Shown: one piece after another, positions 1-8,712 of the stretch
Numbering within the stretch: position 1 is the stretch's first letter
Layout of the letters: every line of letters begins with the position of its first letter
Origin: DATJIG01 sp050260515
Lineage (GTDB): Bacteria > Pseudomonadota > Alphaproteobacteria > SMXQ01
DNA length: 64,000 nt
Direction: 5' to 3'
NCBI GenBank assembly: GCA_050260515.1
Contig: JBLNCI010000043.1
Location: 62,001 to 126,000 of the forward strand
The notes under the pieces: generated by a model
What the model was told of the DNA's origin: nothing
Databases searched by the model: none
Seen by the model: only the letters and a program-made list of their open reading frames with translations
Program-made: the position numbers and the translations under genes

Positions 1-843
1 ATGGACATTGAGGTGGTCGACAACGGGTCCACGGATGAGGATCCCGAGCCCGTGGTGCGCCAGGTCGCTGGCGACCGCATACGCTTCCATAAGCAATCGA
101 TAAACGTCGGCGCGGTCGAGAACTTCAACACGTGCATCCGGCGCGCCCGCGGGCAGTTTGTTCACATCGTCCACTCCGACGATGCCCTGCGTCCCGGACT
201 CTACGAGCGCGCACGTGTGGCCATTACCATGAACCCTGAGATCGGCGCGTTCGCCGCGCGTCACATCTTCATCGACACCGATGGTGCATGGCTGAGCCTT
301 TCGGAACTGCAGAGTCATCGTCCGTCGATTCTCGCCGAGGACTTCATCGAACGGCAGCTCACGGGCCAGAGACTTCAGTTCGTCACCACGATCGTCCGGC
401 GGTCCGTGTACGAGGAGCTCGGCGGATTTCGCGAGATGTTCCGGCACTGCCCGGACTGGGACATGTGGAATCGGGTCATCCTCACGCACCGGGTGTTCTA
501 CGACCCGGAGTTCCTGGGCTGCCACCGCCTTCACGATAGTTCGGGAACGTCCGAGATGATCCGGACCGGCGAGAACGTCCGCGAGGAAAGACGATGCCTG
601 CGCACCTATTGCGGCCTTCTCCCTCGCCCCTACGCCAAGCGGCTCTACCGTGAAGGCATGCGCATTGCCGCCATCCGAGCGCTTCGCCATGCGCGCGCGC
701 ACTGGCGATTGGGCGATCAAACGACCGCGCTGCTGCAATTGGCCGAATGCCTTCGATGCTGCCTTTCCGCCGGCACGATCGCCATCGTATTCCGCAAGCT
801 GCCGATGACGTTTGGATGGCTGTCGCACCAGCCGGGACTCTAG
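1..843 (+). CDS. Family 2 glycosyltransferase, N-terminus cut by window edge
   Basis: A GT-A fold glycosyltransferase that would move a sugar from a nucleotide-sugar onto a surface polysaccharide or lipid carrier. The reading frame is already inside the domain at base 1: the visible start, DIEVVDNGSTDED, is the second beta-strand segment that normally follows a 'VSVIIPTYN' strand, so the ATG at base 1 is probably internal. The acidic metal-binding motif HSDDALRPG is near residue 59, and the acceptor-side motif GGFREMFRHCPDWDMW is near residues 141-156. The C-terminal 100 residues are basic and helical. It is followed by an FkbM-like methyltransferase on the same strand, which suggests a polysaccharide or glycan-modification cluster extending left of the window. 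The donor and acceptor cannot be told. Confidence 0.85.
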   Translation: MDIEVVDNGSTDEDPEPVVRQVAGDRIRFHKQSINVGAVENFNTCIRRARGQFVHIVHSDDALRPGLYERARVAITMNPEIGAFAARHIFIDTDGAWLSLSELQSHRPSILAEDFIERQLTGQRLQFVTTIVRRSVYEELGGFREMFRHCPDWDMWNRVILTHRVFYDPEFLGCHRLHDSSGTSEMIRTGENVREERRCLRTYCGLLPRPYAKRLYREGMRIAAIRALRHARAHWRLGDQTTALLQLAECLRCCLSAGTIAIVFRKLPMTFGWLSHQPGL

Positions 844-896
844 TCGCCGACTTTGGCTTTTCGGTTCTTCACCCCATATTGCGCCAGGTATTCCCC

Positions 897-1763
897 ATGC
901 TCGCTGACACTTCCCCGCGCGTATGCAGCCCGCCACGGAGTTTCCGAGACACCGCAAGCTGGGCGCTGCGGGTCGCATCCACCGCCCTCCATCTCCGTGA
1001 TCGACGGTTTCTCCTGACCCGGCCGCCCTTCGCCCGGATTCAACACGTGCGCGATCGCCGGAATGGCGGTGCCCATGCCATTCCCATCCGAACCGCCGAC
1101 GACTACCGCACGATCGCGAGGGTTTATGGGGACGAGGCGTACAGCATCGATCACCTTCCGCGTCGCGACGACCTCTGGGCCACGCACGACCGCATCATTG
1201 CCGCCGGACGCACGCCGTTGGTTCTCGATTGCGGCGCCGATGCCGGAATTACCACACGCTATTTCGCCGGCGCATTTCCGGCAGCCCGAGTCATCGGCGT
1301 CGAGTCGGACGGGGATACCTTCGCGCACGCGGCCACGGTCTGTCGCGCCGGGAACGCGGAATTGCGACGAGCGAACATCGCTGCGGAAAGCGCCGGGTCC
1401 GGGATTCGGTCGCTCAACAGCCTCGTCGCCGAGTGCAGCGCCACCGGTGCATGGCCGTTCATCGTCCGCATCGACCTCGATCGCATCGACGAAGACCTGT
1501 TCTCCGCCAACAGCGAATGGGTGGAGGAATTCCCCCTTATCATCCTCGAGTTGCGTCGTTGGCTGTTTCCCGCGGCGGCCAACACCTGCAACGTGCTGCG
1601 GCGTCTCGCCGACGCCGACCGTGACTTCGTTTTCGTCGGAGATGCGCTATTCAGCGTCTCCAATTACCACGCTGCGGCGGCCGCCGCGGAGTCCCGCACA
1701 GGCCTTCCAAACGCCCCGGTCACCGTGGCCGACCCGGTCCTGAGAACCAGCCCATCGTTCTGA
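897..1763 (+). CDS. FkbM-like SAM-dependent methyltransferase
   Basis: Probable O-methyltransferase acting on a sugar or glycan. The SAM-binding motif I is seen as VLDCGADAGITTRYFAG, followed by the acidic end of strand 2, VIGVESD. The later strand FIVRIDLD and the 'EFPLIILELRRWLFP' segment fit the FkbM pattern, in which a conserved 'K.D.EG' element is usual; here it is RIDLD, so the match is imperfect. The frame is open back to 747, inside the glycosyltransferase gene. I place the start at ATG 897 because it lies after the GT stop at 843; ATG 816 is an alternative. It is convergent with the next gene, with 26 bases between stops. The N-terminal 60 residues before the methyltransferase core are not recognised. 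Confidence 0.65.
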   Translation: MLADTSPRVCSPPRSFRDTASWALRVASTALHLRDRRFLLTRPPFARIQHVRDRRNGGAHAIPIRTADDYRTIARVYGDEAYSIDHLPRRDDLWATHDRIIAAGRTPLVLDCGADAGITTRYFAGAFPAARVIGVESDGDTFAHAATVCRAGNAELRRANIAAESAGSGIRSLNSLVAECSATGAWPFIVRIDLDRIDEDLFSANSEWVEEFPLIILELRRWLFPAAANTCNVLRRLADADRDFVFVGDALFSVSNYHAAAAAAESRTGLPNAPVTVADPVLRTSPSF

Positions 1764-1789
1764 CCTTAACTCGTACCGGCAGAGGGCTT

Positions 1790-2668
1790 TCAGGGTGCTT
1801 TCCACTGCCATTCCGGCGGCGGCGCCCCGCGACGTAGCAGCCGCAGCTTGCGACGCAACCGCGCGATAGGCCCAAGCAGTTCGAACGTCTCGTCGAACCA
1901 CCGGGTGCGCACGAGCTCCGGATGGTGGGCTTCGACGTATTCGATGCAGCGCTCGCGCACGAGATCCATCTCCTCGAACGGGGAGAGACCGTTCGAATGG
2001 CGTTTGCCCGCACTGCGAATCGGCCGCGTGTGGGTCGCCAGAATGCCATCGACAACCGCGGTTCGCGGCATACCGGCGATCTTCTGCATCAAGGGAATCA
2101 CATATTTGTCGATGCCCCAGGAGGAAATGGTCAGGTTGAAGAAAGGCGCCGCCATCTCGAACAGCTCGACCTTGTAGAAGGGCATCATCACTTCGACCCA
2201 GGGGGCTGGGTGAAGCAGGCGTCGGTCCTGACGCAGCGTGTGAACGTGGCTATGGAAGCCATCTTCACCGAGTGATGGCGCGAAGGAGTCGAGATTGAAG
2301 CACCCTGCGACGTGCAACAGGTAGTTGATGTCCGATACCCTCAGAATGATGTCGTCGTCGAGAATGCCGACGTAGCGGTACCGTCGCCGCGCATTGCGAA
2401 GGAAGTCGGCCACGACCTGGAAGGTTTCGCCCTTCCCCTCCGTTTTCACCGATCGGAAGTGATGGTGCTCGACGAGAGGCGACGGCGAATCGGCACTGCC
2501 GGTGTAGTCGAGGGTGAGCAGATCGAAGGCGGGCGTCTGATCGAAGCAGACGAGTCGGTGCGGCACCCCCTTCCCGTCCCACGTTATGGCGACGAGATCA
2601 TGAAGAGCCTTCGCGGACTCACCGCCGTTTCCGCCCAAAGACTGGTCCCTAATCACTGCCGGATCCAT
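1790..2668 (-). CDS. DUF707-like putative glycosyltransferase
   Basis: 292 residues resembling the DUF707 family, a GT-A-like group of unknown biochemistry best known from plants and scattered in bacterial surface-polysaccharide clusters. The features seen are the opening strand DLVAITWDG near residue 24, an acidic DxD-type motif in YVGILDDDIILR near residue 97, then VEVMMPFY, FFNLTISSWGID and VVDGILATHTRP, which keep the family order 'FVE.M.P.F', 'WG.D', 'VVD...HT'. There is no signal peptide or membrane segment. The start ATG 2668 has no strong Shine-Dalgarno. It lies 135 bases downstream of pyrD on the same strand and faces the FkbM gene. The family call is from motif order only; the function is unknown. 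Confidence 0.6.
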   Translation of the reverse strand: MDPAVIRDQSLGGNGGESAKALHDLVAITWDGKGVPHRLVCFDQTPAFDLLTLDYTGSADSPSPLVEHHHFRSVKTEGKGETFQVVADFLRNARRRYRYVGILDDDIILRVSDINYLLHVAGCFNLDSFAPSLGEDGFHSHVHTLRQDRRLLHPAPWVEVMMPFYKVELFEMAAPFFNLTISSWGIDKYVIPLMQKIAGMPRTAVVDGILATHTRPIRSAGKRHSNGLSPFEEMDLVRERCIEYVEAHHPELVRTRWFDETFELLGPIARLRRKLRLLRRGAPPPEWQWKAP

Positions 2669-2803
2669 TCGCCGGGGCCGTGCTCGCCCCGTTTAGGTCG
2701 GCCCAACGCAGCGAGGCCCGCGGGGTGCCGCTGGCCGACGCAATTGCCTCAGGCCATGACGGACTTGCCCCAGAAAGACCACAGCGTGGAGGCGGAACGG
2801 ACC

Positions 2804-3868
2804 CTAGCGGTGGTCGGCGCCGACCGCGTCGCGTACCGATGCGAAGCCGTCGGCGCGCAGTCGGTCCGCCAATTCGCGCTTGATGCGGGCGACCAGATCT
2901 GGCCCGTGAAAGACGAGCATCGAGTAGAGCTGAACCAATGATGCGCCCGCGCGGATCTTCGCGTATGCGTCGCCGCCGGTGGCAATGCCGCCGCAGCCGA
3001 TCAGCGGCAGCCGCCCGTTGGTCATGCGGTACATGGCGGCGAGGCACCCGGTCGCCCGCGCCATCAGCGGCTTGCCGGAAAGGCCGCCGGCTTCCTTCGC
3101 ATGGACGCTGCGCAGGGTCGGAGGACGCTCGACCGTCGTATTCCCGATGATGAGCCCATCAACCCGCGTCTCCAGTGCGACTTCGGCGATGTCGGCGATC
3201 GCCGCATCGTCGAGGTCGGGTCCGACCTTGGCCAGCAAGGGCGGCCGCCGCACCGGGTCGGACGCGACCCGGTCCCGAGCCGCGAGCACCCGTGTCAGGA
3301 GCTCCCGAATCGCATCGCGCGCCTGGAGAGACCGCAGTCCCGGCGTGTTCGGCGACGAAACGTTGACGACGAGGTAGTCGGCGTACGGGCACACTGCCGT
3401 GATGCCGGTCTCGTAGTCGTTGAACGCGTCCGTCGCCTCGCGATTCTTGCCGACGTTCGCGCCGAAGATGCCGTTCCTCCGGCGGCGCGATATGCGCTCC
3501 ACGTACGGCGCGAGCCCCTCCGAGTTGAAACCGAGACGGTTGATCACGCCCTCGTCCTCGTCGAGGCGGAACAACCGCGGCCGCGGGTTTCCTGGCTGCG
3601 GCAGCGGCGTCACCGTCCCTGCTTCCGTGAAGCCGAAACCGAGCGCTAGCAGCGGGTCGACGACCTCGGCCCCCTTGTCGAATCCCGCGGCGACACCGAC
3701 GGGATTCGGGAAATCGAGGTTCCAAACCCGCGTGGCGAGGATGGGGTCATCGGGCAGCGACTGCCGCCCGGCGAGGCCGAGCTTCAGACCCCAGATCGCC
3801 GCGCGGTGCGCCGCTTCTGGCTCGAGCAGCCGCAGGACCGGACGGATCAGCGAATAGCTGAGGGCCAT
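2804..3868 (-). CDS. pyrD: Dihydroorotate dehydrogenase (quinone), class 2
   Basis: Oxidises dihydroorotate to orotate with FMN and passes electrons to ubiquinone at the inner membrane; fourth step of pyrimidine synthesis. The length of 354 residues fits class 2. The N-terminal helical membrane-association region is followed by the FMN-barrel motifs NPVGVAAGFDKGAE near residue 55, GFGFTEAGTVTP, RLGFNSEG, and NVSSPNTPGLRSLQ, which carries the class 2 catalytic serine. GLIIGNTT and the phosphate-binding 'GCGGI' plus 'GASLVQLYS' near the C-terminus are intact. It follows pyrE by 15 bases and is probably co-transcribed with it. Confidence 0.97.
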   Translation of the reverse strand: MALSYSLIRPVLRLLEPEAAHRAAIWGLKLGLAGRQSLPDDPILATRVWNLDFPNPVGVAAGFDKGAEVVDPLLALGFGFTEAGTVTPLPQPGNPRPRLFRLDEDEGVINRLGFNSEGLAPYVERISRRRRNGIFGANVGKNREATDAFNDYETGITAVCPYADYLVVNVSSPNTPGLRSLQARDAIRELLTRVLAARDRVASDPVRRPPLLAKVGPDLDDAAIADIAEVALETRVDGLIIGNTTVERPPTLRSVHAKEAGGLSGKPLMARATGCLAAMYRMTNGRLPLIGCGGIATGGDAYAKIRAGASLVQLYSMLVFHGPDLVARIKRELADRLRADGFASVRDAVGADHR

Positions 3869-3883
3869 GGGTCGGCCGGCGCG

Positions 3884-4570
3884 TCAGTCGCCGACCTTGC
3901 CGGCGCCGCCGTGCGCGACCGACCAGCCGGCCGGATCGTGCATGAATTTCTCGATCTCCTCGAGCGCGGCCTTCGGCAGGTAGCTGTTCGCCTTCGCGAC
4001 CGCGAGCACGTCCCACCACGTCGCGAGCGTATGGAGCTGCACCCCCATGTCCGCGAACACGCCCTTGGCTTCGGGGAAGATGTCGTAGAAGAACAGCACG
4101 AAGATGTGCTCGACCTTCGCGCCGGCTTTGCGCAGGGCGTTGCAGAAGTTCACCTTGCTCTTGCCGTCCGTCGTCATGTCCTCGACGAGGAGCGTGCGCT
4201 GTCCTTCGACGACGTATCCTTCGATCTGCGCGTTGCGGCCGAAGCCCTTCGGCTGCTTGCGGACGTACTGCATCGGCAGCATCAGGCGATCGGCCATCCA
4301 GGCGGCGAATGGAATGCCCGCCGTCTCCCCGCCCGCAACGACATCGAACTTCTCGAACCCGGCCTCGCGCAGGATCGTCGCCTCGCCGAACTCCATCAGC
4401 GTGCGGCGCACGCGGGGAAACGAAATCAGGCGCCGGCAATCGGTGTAGACCGGGCTTGCCCACCCAGACGTGAAGATGAACGGCTTCTCGGTGTTGAACC
4501 GCACCGCCTCCACCTCGATCAGCATTTTCGCCGTGAGTTCGGCGATCACCTTCTTGTCGGGAAAGCTCAT
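3884..4570 (-). CDS. pyrE: Orotate phosphoribosyltransferase
   Basis: Joins orotate and PRPP to make orotidine 5'-phosphate, the step after PyrD. The PRPP-binding signature is seen as LLVEDMTTDGKSK near residue 125, preceded by VVAGGETAGIPFAAW. At 228 residues it is of the longer alphaproteobacterial type. It is the first gene of a pyrE-pyrD pair. The 99 bases upstream, after the aldolase stop, hold a GC hairpin around 4640-4656 without a T-run, so a separate pyrE promoter is possible but not visible as a clear motif. Confidence 0.96.
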   Translation of the reverse strand: MSFPDKKVIAELTAKMLIEVEAVRFNTEKPFIFTSGWASPVYTDCRRLISFPRVRRTLMEFGEATILREAGFEKFDVVAGGETAGIPFAAWMADRLMLPMQYVRKQPKGFGRNAQIEGYVVEGQRTLLVEDMTTDGKSKVNFCNALRKAGAKVEHIFVLFFYDIFPEAKGVFADMGVQLHTLATWWDVLAVAKANSYLPKAALEEIEKFMHDPAGWSVAHGGAGKVGD

Positions 4571-4669
4571 CCTCGATCCTTCGCGTCTGAAGCGGCCCGC
4601 GGCCGCGCGCCTTTTTACCCGTAAACAGGGGCCGGTGCCACGGCGGCGGAGCCGCCGCGCCGAACCGCC

Positions 4670-5416
4670 CTACCGCCGTTGCGCCCGGGCGAGCAGGTCG
4701 GAGCAGCCGGCGCGGGCGGCGAAATACTCCCACCCCCGCCACATGCCCGAGGCGTCGCTCTCGTACGCCGATATCTTGGCATCGATCTCGCCGGGAGACA
4801 GTCCGTTGATCTCGCCGCCGAGCTGCAGGGCGGCCAGCAAAACGCGGGCATTGCGCGGCAGGAATACGCAGAGCCTGACGACGGCAATCAGGGTCCGCCG
4901 CGCCGCGGTGAAGCCGTGGCCCCGCATCAGGACGACCGAGCCGTCGGCAAGCGTCTTCACGAGGTCTCGACCGTGATCGAGGGTGGTCACCAGCAGATTG
5001 GTGCGATCGCCGAACCTGTCGCGGATATCCCACACCGGCACCCGATGACCGATGGCGCTGGCCGAACCGATCACCGGCCGGAACGGCACCTTGGTGATCG
5101 TGAACGGGAGCACGTCCTCGGCATGGGCGTGGACCACCGCATTCACGTCCGGGCGAGCCCCGTATACGGCCGCGTGGATGAACCGCTCATGATAGAGCGA
5201 GCGGCCCTCATTCCGGATCGGCTGACCGTCGAGCCCGAACTCGAGGATGTCATCCTCCGTGACCAGTTCCGGGCTGCGCGATTGCGACAGCAGGAAGCGC
5301 TCCGGATTGGTCGGGTGACGCACGCTGACGTGGCCCGAGGCGTCCGTGATCCCTTCCTTCGCCAACACCCGGTTCGCGATCACCAGTTCCAGCTTCGCCG
5401 TCTCGACCTTGTCCAT
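4670..5416 (-). CDS. Class II aldolase/adducin family protein
   Basis: A zinc-dependent sugar-phosphate aldolase or epimerase fold. The metal ligands are visible: VVHAHAEDV near residue 98 gives two histidines and RGHGFTAA near residue 166 gives the third. The N-terminal part, GHVSVRHP and FLLSQSRSPELVTEDD, matches the substrate phosphate-binding side of fuculose-aldolase-like proteins. The true substrate is not predictable; many alphaproteobacterial members are uncharacterised. Its ATG lies 6 bases beyond the lpxB stop, so it looks like the last gene of the lipid A operon, although no link to lipid A is known. Confidence 0.85.
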   Translation of the reverse strand: MDKVETAKLELVIANRVLAKEGITDASGHVSVRHPTNPERFLLSQSRSPELVTEDDILEFGLDGQPIRNEGRSLYHERFIHAAVYGARPDVNAVVHAHAEDVLPFTITKVPFRPVIGSASAIGHRVPVWDIRDRFGDRTNLLVTTLDHGRDLVKTLADGSVVLMRGHGFTAARRTLIAVVRLCVFLPRNARVLLAALQLGGEINGLSPGEIDAKISAYESDASGMWRGWEYFAARAGCSDLLARAQRR

Positions 5417-5422
5417 CGCCCC

Positions 5423-6604
5423 TCAGCCTGCCCTGCGCGCGATTGCCTGGCGCGCGATCTCCAGAACCACCCTCGCCGCGCACTCGCTGGGACGGCCATC
5501 TTGCGGCGTGAGCGCGCGGACGGTTTCGGCGAGCGCCGCCCTCTGGCGCTCGCGCGCCTCGCGGCTATCGAGCAACTCGGCCACCGCCGTGCTCAGCATG
5601 TCGGGCCGGCACATCTCCTGAAGGAGCTCGGGGACCGCGGGCCGGCCCAGCACCAGGTTGACGAGACTCACCTGCGTCACCTTCACCATCCGCCGCGCCA
5701 CCCATGCCGACAGCGGGTTGACGCGGTAGGTGACGACCATCGGCAGCCCGGCCGCGGCGAGTTCCAGAACGACGGTGCCGGAGGCCGCCAGCGCCACGTC
5801 GGCGGCGGCGAAGGCGTCGTACTTCTCCTCGGCCCCGACAATGATCATCGGGGTCCCGAACGTCGGTGCCGCCGCGCGGACGTCGGCATCGACCGTCTGC
5901 ACGGTGGGAACCGCAACGTGGAGATCGGGAAAGCGCCGGGCGAGCGTCGCAACCGTTTCGCGGAAAATCGGCAGATGGCGCGAGACCTCGCCGCGACGGC
6001 TGCCGGGCAAGAGCGCGAGGAGCCGCGCGTCGGACGGAATGCCATGGCGCTGCCGAAACGCGGAGCCGTCGCCGTTCGGTGCCTCGATGGCCGGGTGGCC
6101 GACGAAGGTGGCCGCGAGCCCCTCCCGGAGGAAATACGGAGGCTCGAAGGGGAGGAAGACGAGCAGATGGTCGAGGAACTGGGCGATCATCTTGGCGCGC
6201 CGGGGGCGCCACGCCCACACCGACGGTGCCACATAGTGGACCAGCGGAATACCGCTCCCTTTCAGCTTCTTGCCGACACGGAAAGCGAAAGCCGGCGCGT
6301 CGATGGTGACGACGACGTCCGGGCGCAGCGACTTCACCGCCTCGGCCGTCTCCGTGACCCGCCGCAGGATACGCGGCGCATGCGGAATCACCTCGACGAT
6401 GCCCATGACGGCAAGGTCCGACAGCGGGAACTGCGTCTGGAGTCCCTGCGCAGCCATCGCGTCGCCGCCTATTCCGGCGAAACGCACGCGCCCGGCGGCA
6501 AGCGTCTTGAGTGCCGCCATGAGCCGTCCGCCCAGGAGATCGCCGGACGGCTCGCCGGCCACGAGGTAAATCAGCGGCGAGCGGTGCTCGGGAGGCTCGC
6601 TCAC
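5423..6604 (-). CDS. lpxB: Lipid-A-disaccharide synthase
   Basis: GT19 enzyme that joins UDP-2,3-diacylglucosamine and lipid X to make the lipid A disaccharide on the inner face of the cytoplasmic membrane. The N-terminal LVAGEPSGDLLGGRLM motif, the VHYVAPSVWAW(R) motif and the LLPGSRRGEVSRH motif are all present in order; 393 residues is normal. The start is a GTG overlapping the lpxI stop in a GTGA arrangement, which suggests translational coupling to the enzyme that makes its substrate lipid X. Confidence 0.96.
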   Translation of the reverse strand: MSEPPEHRSPLIYLVAGEPSGDLLGGRLMAALKTLAAGRVRFAGIGGDAMAAQGLQTQFPLSDLAVMGIVEVIPHAPRILRRVTETAEAVKSLRPDVVVTIDAPAFAFRVGKKLKGSGIPLVHYVAPSVWAWRPRRAKMIAQFLDHLLVFLPFEPPYFLREGLAATFVGHPAIEAPNGDGSAFRQRHGIPSDARLLALLPGSRRGEVSRHLPIFRETVATLARRFPDLHVAVPTVQTVDADVRAAAPTFGTPMIIVGAEEKYDAFAAADVALAASGTVVLELAAAGLPMVVTYRVNPLSAWVARRMVKVTQVSLVNLVLGRPAVPELLQEMCRPDMLSTAVAELLDSREARERQRAALAETVRALTPQDGRPSECAARVVLEIARQAIARRAG

Positions 6605-7428
6605 GCCGGGTCTCCGGCGACGCCGATCACGAATATCCCGGCCGCATCGGCCCGGCGCGCGACCTCGTCCCGGTCGACGACGAGTGCCGCCCCGGCCTCG
6701 ATGGCGATCCCCGCGAGCCCCGCGGCGATGACCCGCTCGACGGTTCCGACCCCGATCGCCGGCAGATCGACGCGACGTTCCTGGCCAGGCTTCTTCGCCT
6801 TGACCAACACGCCGCGGCGCGGTCCTTCGCGCTTGAGGCTGCCCGCACGCTCGATCAGGGCATCGGTGCCTTCGATCGCCTCGACCCCGAGCACCACGCC
6901 CGCCTCGACCACCGCGGCCTGGCCGATATCGAGCGCGCCGAGCGCCCGCACCACCGCAACGCCGCGCGCAATGTCGGCCTTGGCGGAATCGTCGGGCAGC
7001 ACCGTGCCGATCGCGCCATTCGGGGCGACCAGATTCGACAGCACGTCATCGGCGCCGACGACGCGGAAACCTTCGGCTTCGAACTCCTTCACGATCGCCG
7101 ACAGCAGCCCGTCGTCGCCGAACGCCCTGAGCCCGACGCGCGCCAGAAACTTCGCCGCCCGGACATCCGGCATCAGCGATGTCAGCGACGGACGCCGCAC
7201 CGGCCCGATGAATACGACTTCGGTGACGCCTGCGCTGCGCAGCGCGGCGAATCCCTCCGCCGCGGCGCCGAGTCGGATCCACGCATGGGGAGCATGCTGA
7301 ACCAGCATCGGGTCCGTGTGCCCCTCGAGGGCGAGGACGAACGGGTCGCGGCCGCTCGCGCGGCACGCTTCGAGGAGGCGCTTGGGGAGATCGCCGCTGC
7401 CGGCGACGATTCCGAGCCTACCGGTCAC
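6601..7428 (-). CDS. lpxI: UDP-2,3-diacylglucosamine pyrophosphatase LpxI
   Basis: Cleaves UDP-2,3-diacylglucosamine to lipid X and UMP; this DUF1009-type enzyme replaces LpxH in most alphaproteobacteria. The protein begins RLGIVAGSGDLPKRLLEACR, carries GHTDPM near residue 40, and has the C-terminal LPAIGVGTVERVIAAGLAGI segment typical of the family. The frame is open to 7488, but homology supports the GTG at 7428, giving 275 residues; this overlaps the end of lpxA by 11 bases. It sits between lpxA and lpxB, the steps immediately around it except LpxC and LpxD. Confidence 0.93.
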   Translation of the reverse strand: MTGRLGIVAGSGDLPKRLLEACRASGRDPFVLALEGHTDPMLVQHAPHAWIRLGAAAEGFAALRSAGVTEVVFIGPVRRPSLTSLMPDVRAAKFLARVGLRAFGDDGLLSAIVKEFEAEGFRVVGADDVLSNLVAPNGAIGTVLPDDSAKADIARGVAVVRALGALDIGQAAVVEAGVVLGVEAIEGTDALIERAGSLKREGPRRGVLVKAKKPGQERRVDLPAIGVGTVERVIAAGLAGIAIEAGAALVVDRDEVARRADAAGIFVIGVAGDPA

Positions 7429-8218
7429 CGTTGGTCCGCGGCTGGCAGATCGCCCGCGACGAGTCGGCGCGGATGAAGTCGACGACATCCATCACCGCAG
7501 GCGAGCCCTTGAACAACTCCGCCGCATCCTCGATCCGCTCCGCCATGGTGCCTTCGGCCGCGAAGATCATGCGGTACGCGGCCCGGAGCGCATGGATGTC
7601 CTCGCGCGAGAAGTTGCGCCGCTTGAGCCCGATCACGTTGAGCCCAGCAAGGCGGGCGCGATCGCCCATCACCGAGCCGTACGGAATGACATCATGCTCG
7701 ACGCCCGACATTCCGCCGATCATCGCGTGGCGGCCGATACGCACGAACTGATGCACGGCGGAAAGTCCGCCGAGCACCGCAAAATCGCCGATCTCCACAT
7801 GCCCGGCCAGGGTGGCGTTGTTCGCCATGATCACGTGATTACCGACCTTGCAATCGTGCGCGACGTGAGCGCCGACCATGAACAGGCAATGGTCGCCCAC
7901 CGTCGTCTCCAGGCCGCCGCCCTCGGTGCCGGGATTCATCGTCACGTGCTCGCGGATGACGTTATGCGCACCGATGCGGAGCGTCGAGCGCTCGCCCTTG
8001 AACTTCAAATCCTGCGGCTGCAGGCCGATGCTCGCGAACGGGAAGATCCGGGTATGAGGGCCGATGGTCGTACGGCCGCCGATCACGACATGCGGCATCA
8101 CTTCGACACCGTCCCCGAGTTCGACCTCGGAGCCGATGCACACGTAGGGACCGATCGTGACGCCCTTGCCGAGGCGAGCCCCGGGCTCCACCACGGCTGT
8201 CGGATGGATCGGCGCCAT
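7418..8218 (-). CDS. lpxA: UDP-N-acetylglucosamine acyltransferase
   Basis: First step of lipid A synthesis: moves a 3-hydroxyacyl chain from ACP to UDP-GlcNAc. The hexapeptide repeats of the left-handed beta-helix run from about residue 5 to 190, and VGAHVAHDCKVGNHV holds the catalytic histidine of the family. The frame is open far upstream through fabZ, but the ATG at 8218 shares one base with the fabZ stop (TGATG) and begins MAPIHPTAVVEPGA as in homologues, giving 266 residues. It is translationally coupled to fabZ. Confidence 0.96.
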   Translation of the reverse strand: MAPIHPTAVVEPGARLGKGVTIGPYVCIGSEVELGDGVEVMPHVVIGGRTTIGPHTRIFPFASIGLQPQDLKFKGERSTLRIGAHNVIREHVTMNPGTEGGGLETTVGDHCLFMVGAHVAHDCKVGNHVIMANNATLAGHVEIGDFAVLGGLSAVHQFVRIGRHAMIGGMSGVEHDVIPYGSVMGDRARLAGLNVIGLKRRNFSREDIHALRAAYRMIFAAEGTMAERIEDAAELFKGSPAVMDVVDFIRADSSRAICQPRTNGDR

Positions 8219-8709
8219 CAGCGGTCCAGGATCATCGCCGCGTAGGTGGCTTCGGCGCACAGTGTTCCGTTCACCTTGGCCTCGGCGGTGAACTTCCACA
8301 CGTTTCCGCGGTTGCGTTCCTTGCGGACATGGATAAAGAGCTGGTCGCCTGGCACCACGGGCTTGCGGAACCGCGCACTGTCGACGGTCATGAAGTAGAC
8401 AAGCTTGCCCTCCGACTCCGGCCCGAGCGTGTGCACGACGAGCACGGCGGCGGTCTGGGCCATCGCCTCGATGATGAGTACGCCCGGCATCACCGGTTGG
8501 GTCGGGAAGTGGCCCTGGAAGAACGGCTCGCCGATGCTGACGTTCTTCACGCCGATGGCGCTGACGTTCGGTACCGCCTCGATGACACGATCGATCATCA
8601 GGAACGGATAGCGGTGCGGAATCATCTGCATGATCCGCTGGATATCGATGGTCGTGCCGTCCGCGGCCTGCGCCGCCTGGCCCGCCTTGTTTTCGATCGT
8701 CGCTTCCAT
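8218..8709 (-). CDS. fabZ: 3-hydroxyacyl-[ACP] dehydratase FabZ
   Basis: Dehydrates 3-hydroxyacyl-ACP in fatty acid elongation, competing with LpxA and LpxD for the same acyl-ACP pool. The hot-dog fold motifs are clear: MIPHRYPFLMIDRV near residue 29 and the catalytic GHFPTQPVMPGVLIIEAMAQ, with the histidine and glutamate in place. 163 residues is normal. Its start is 3 bases after the lpxD stop. The placement between lpxD and lpxA is the classical order. Confidence 0.97.
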   Translation of the reverse strand: MEATIENKAGQAAQAADGTTIDIQRIMQMIPHRYPFLMIDRVIEAVPNVSAIGVKNVSIGEPFFQGHFPTQPVMPGVLIIEAMAQTAAVLVVHTLGPESEGKLVYFMTVDSARFRKPVVPGDQLFIHVRKERNRGNVWKFTAEAKVNGTLCAEATYAAMILDR

Positions 8710-8712
8710 GGC

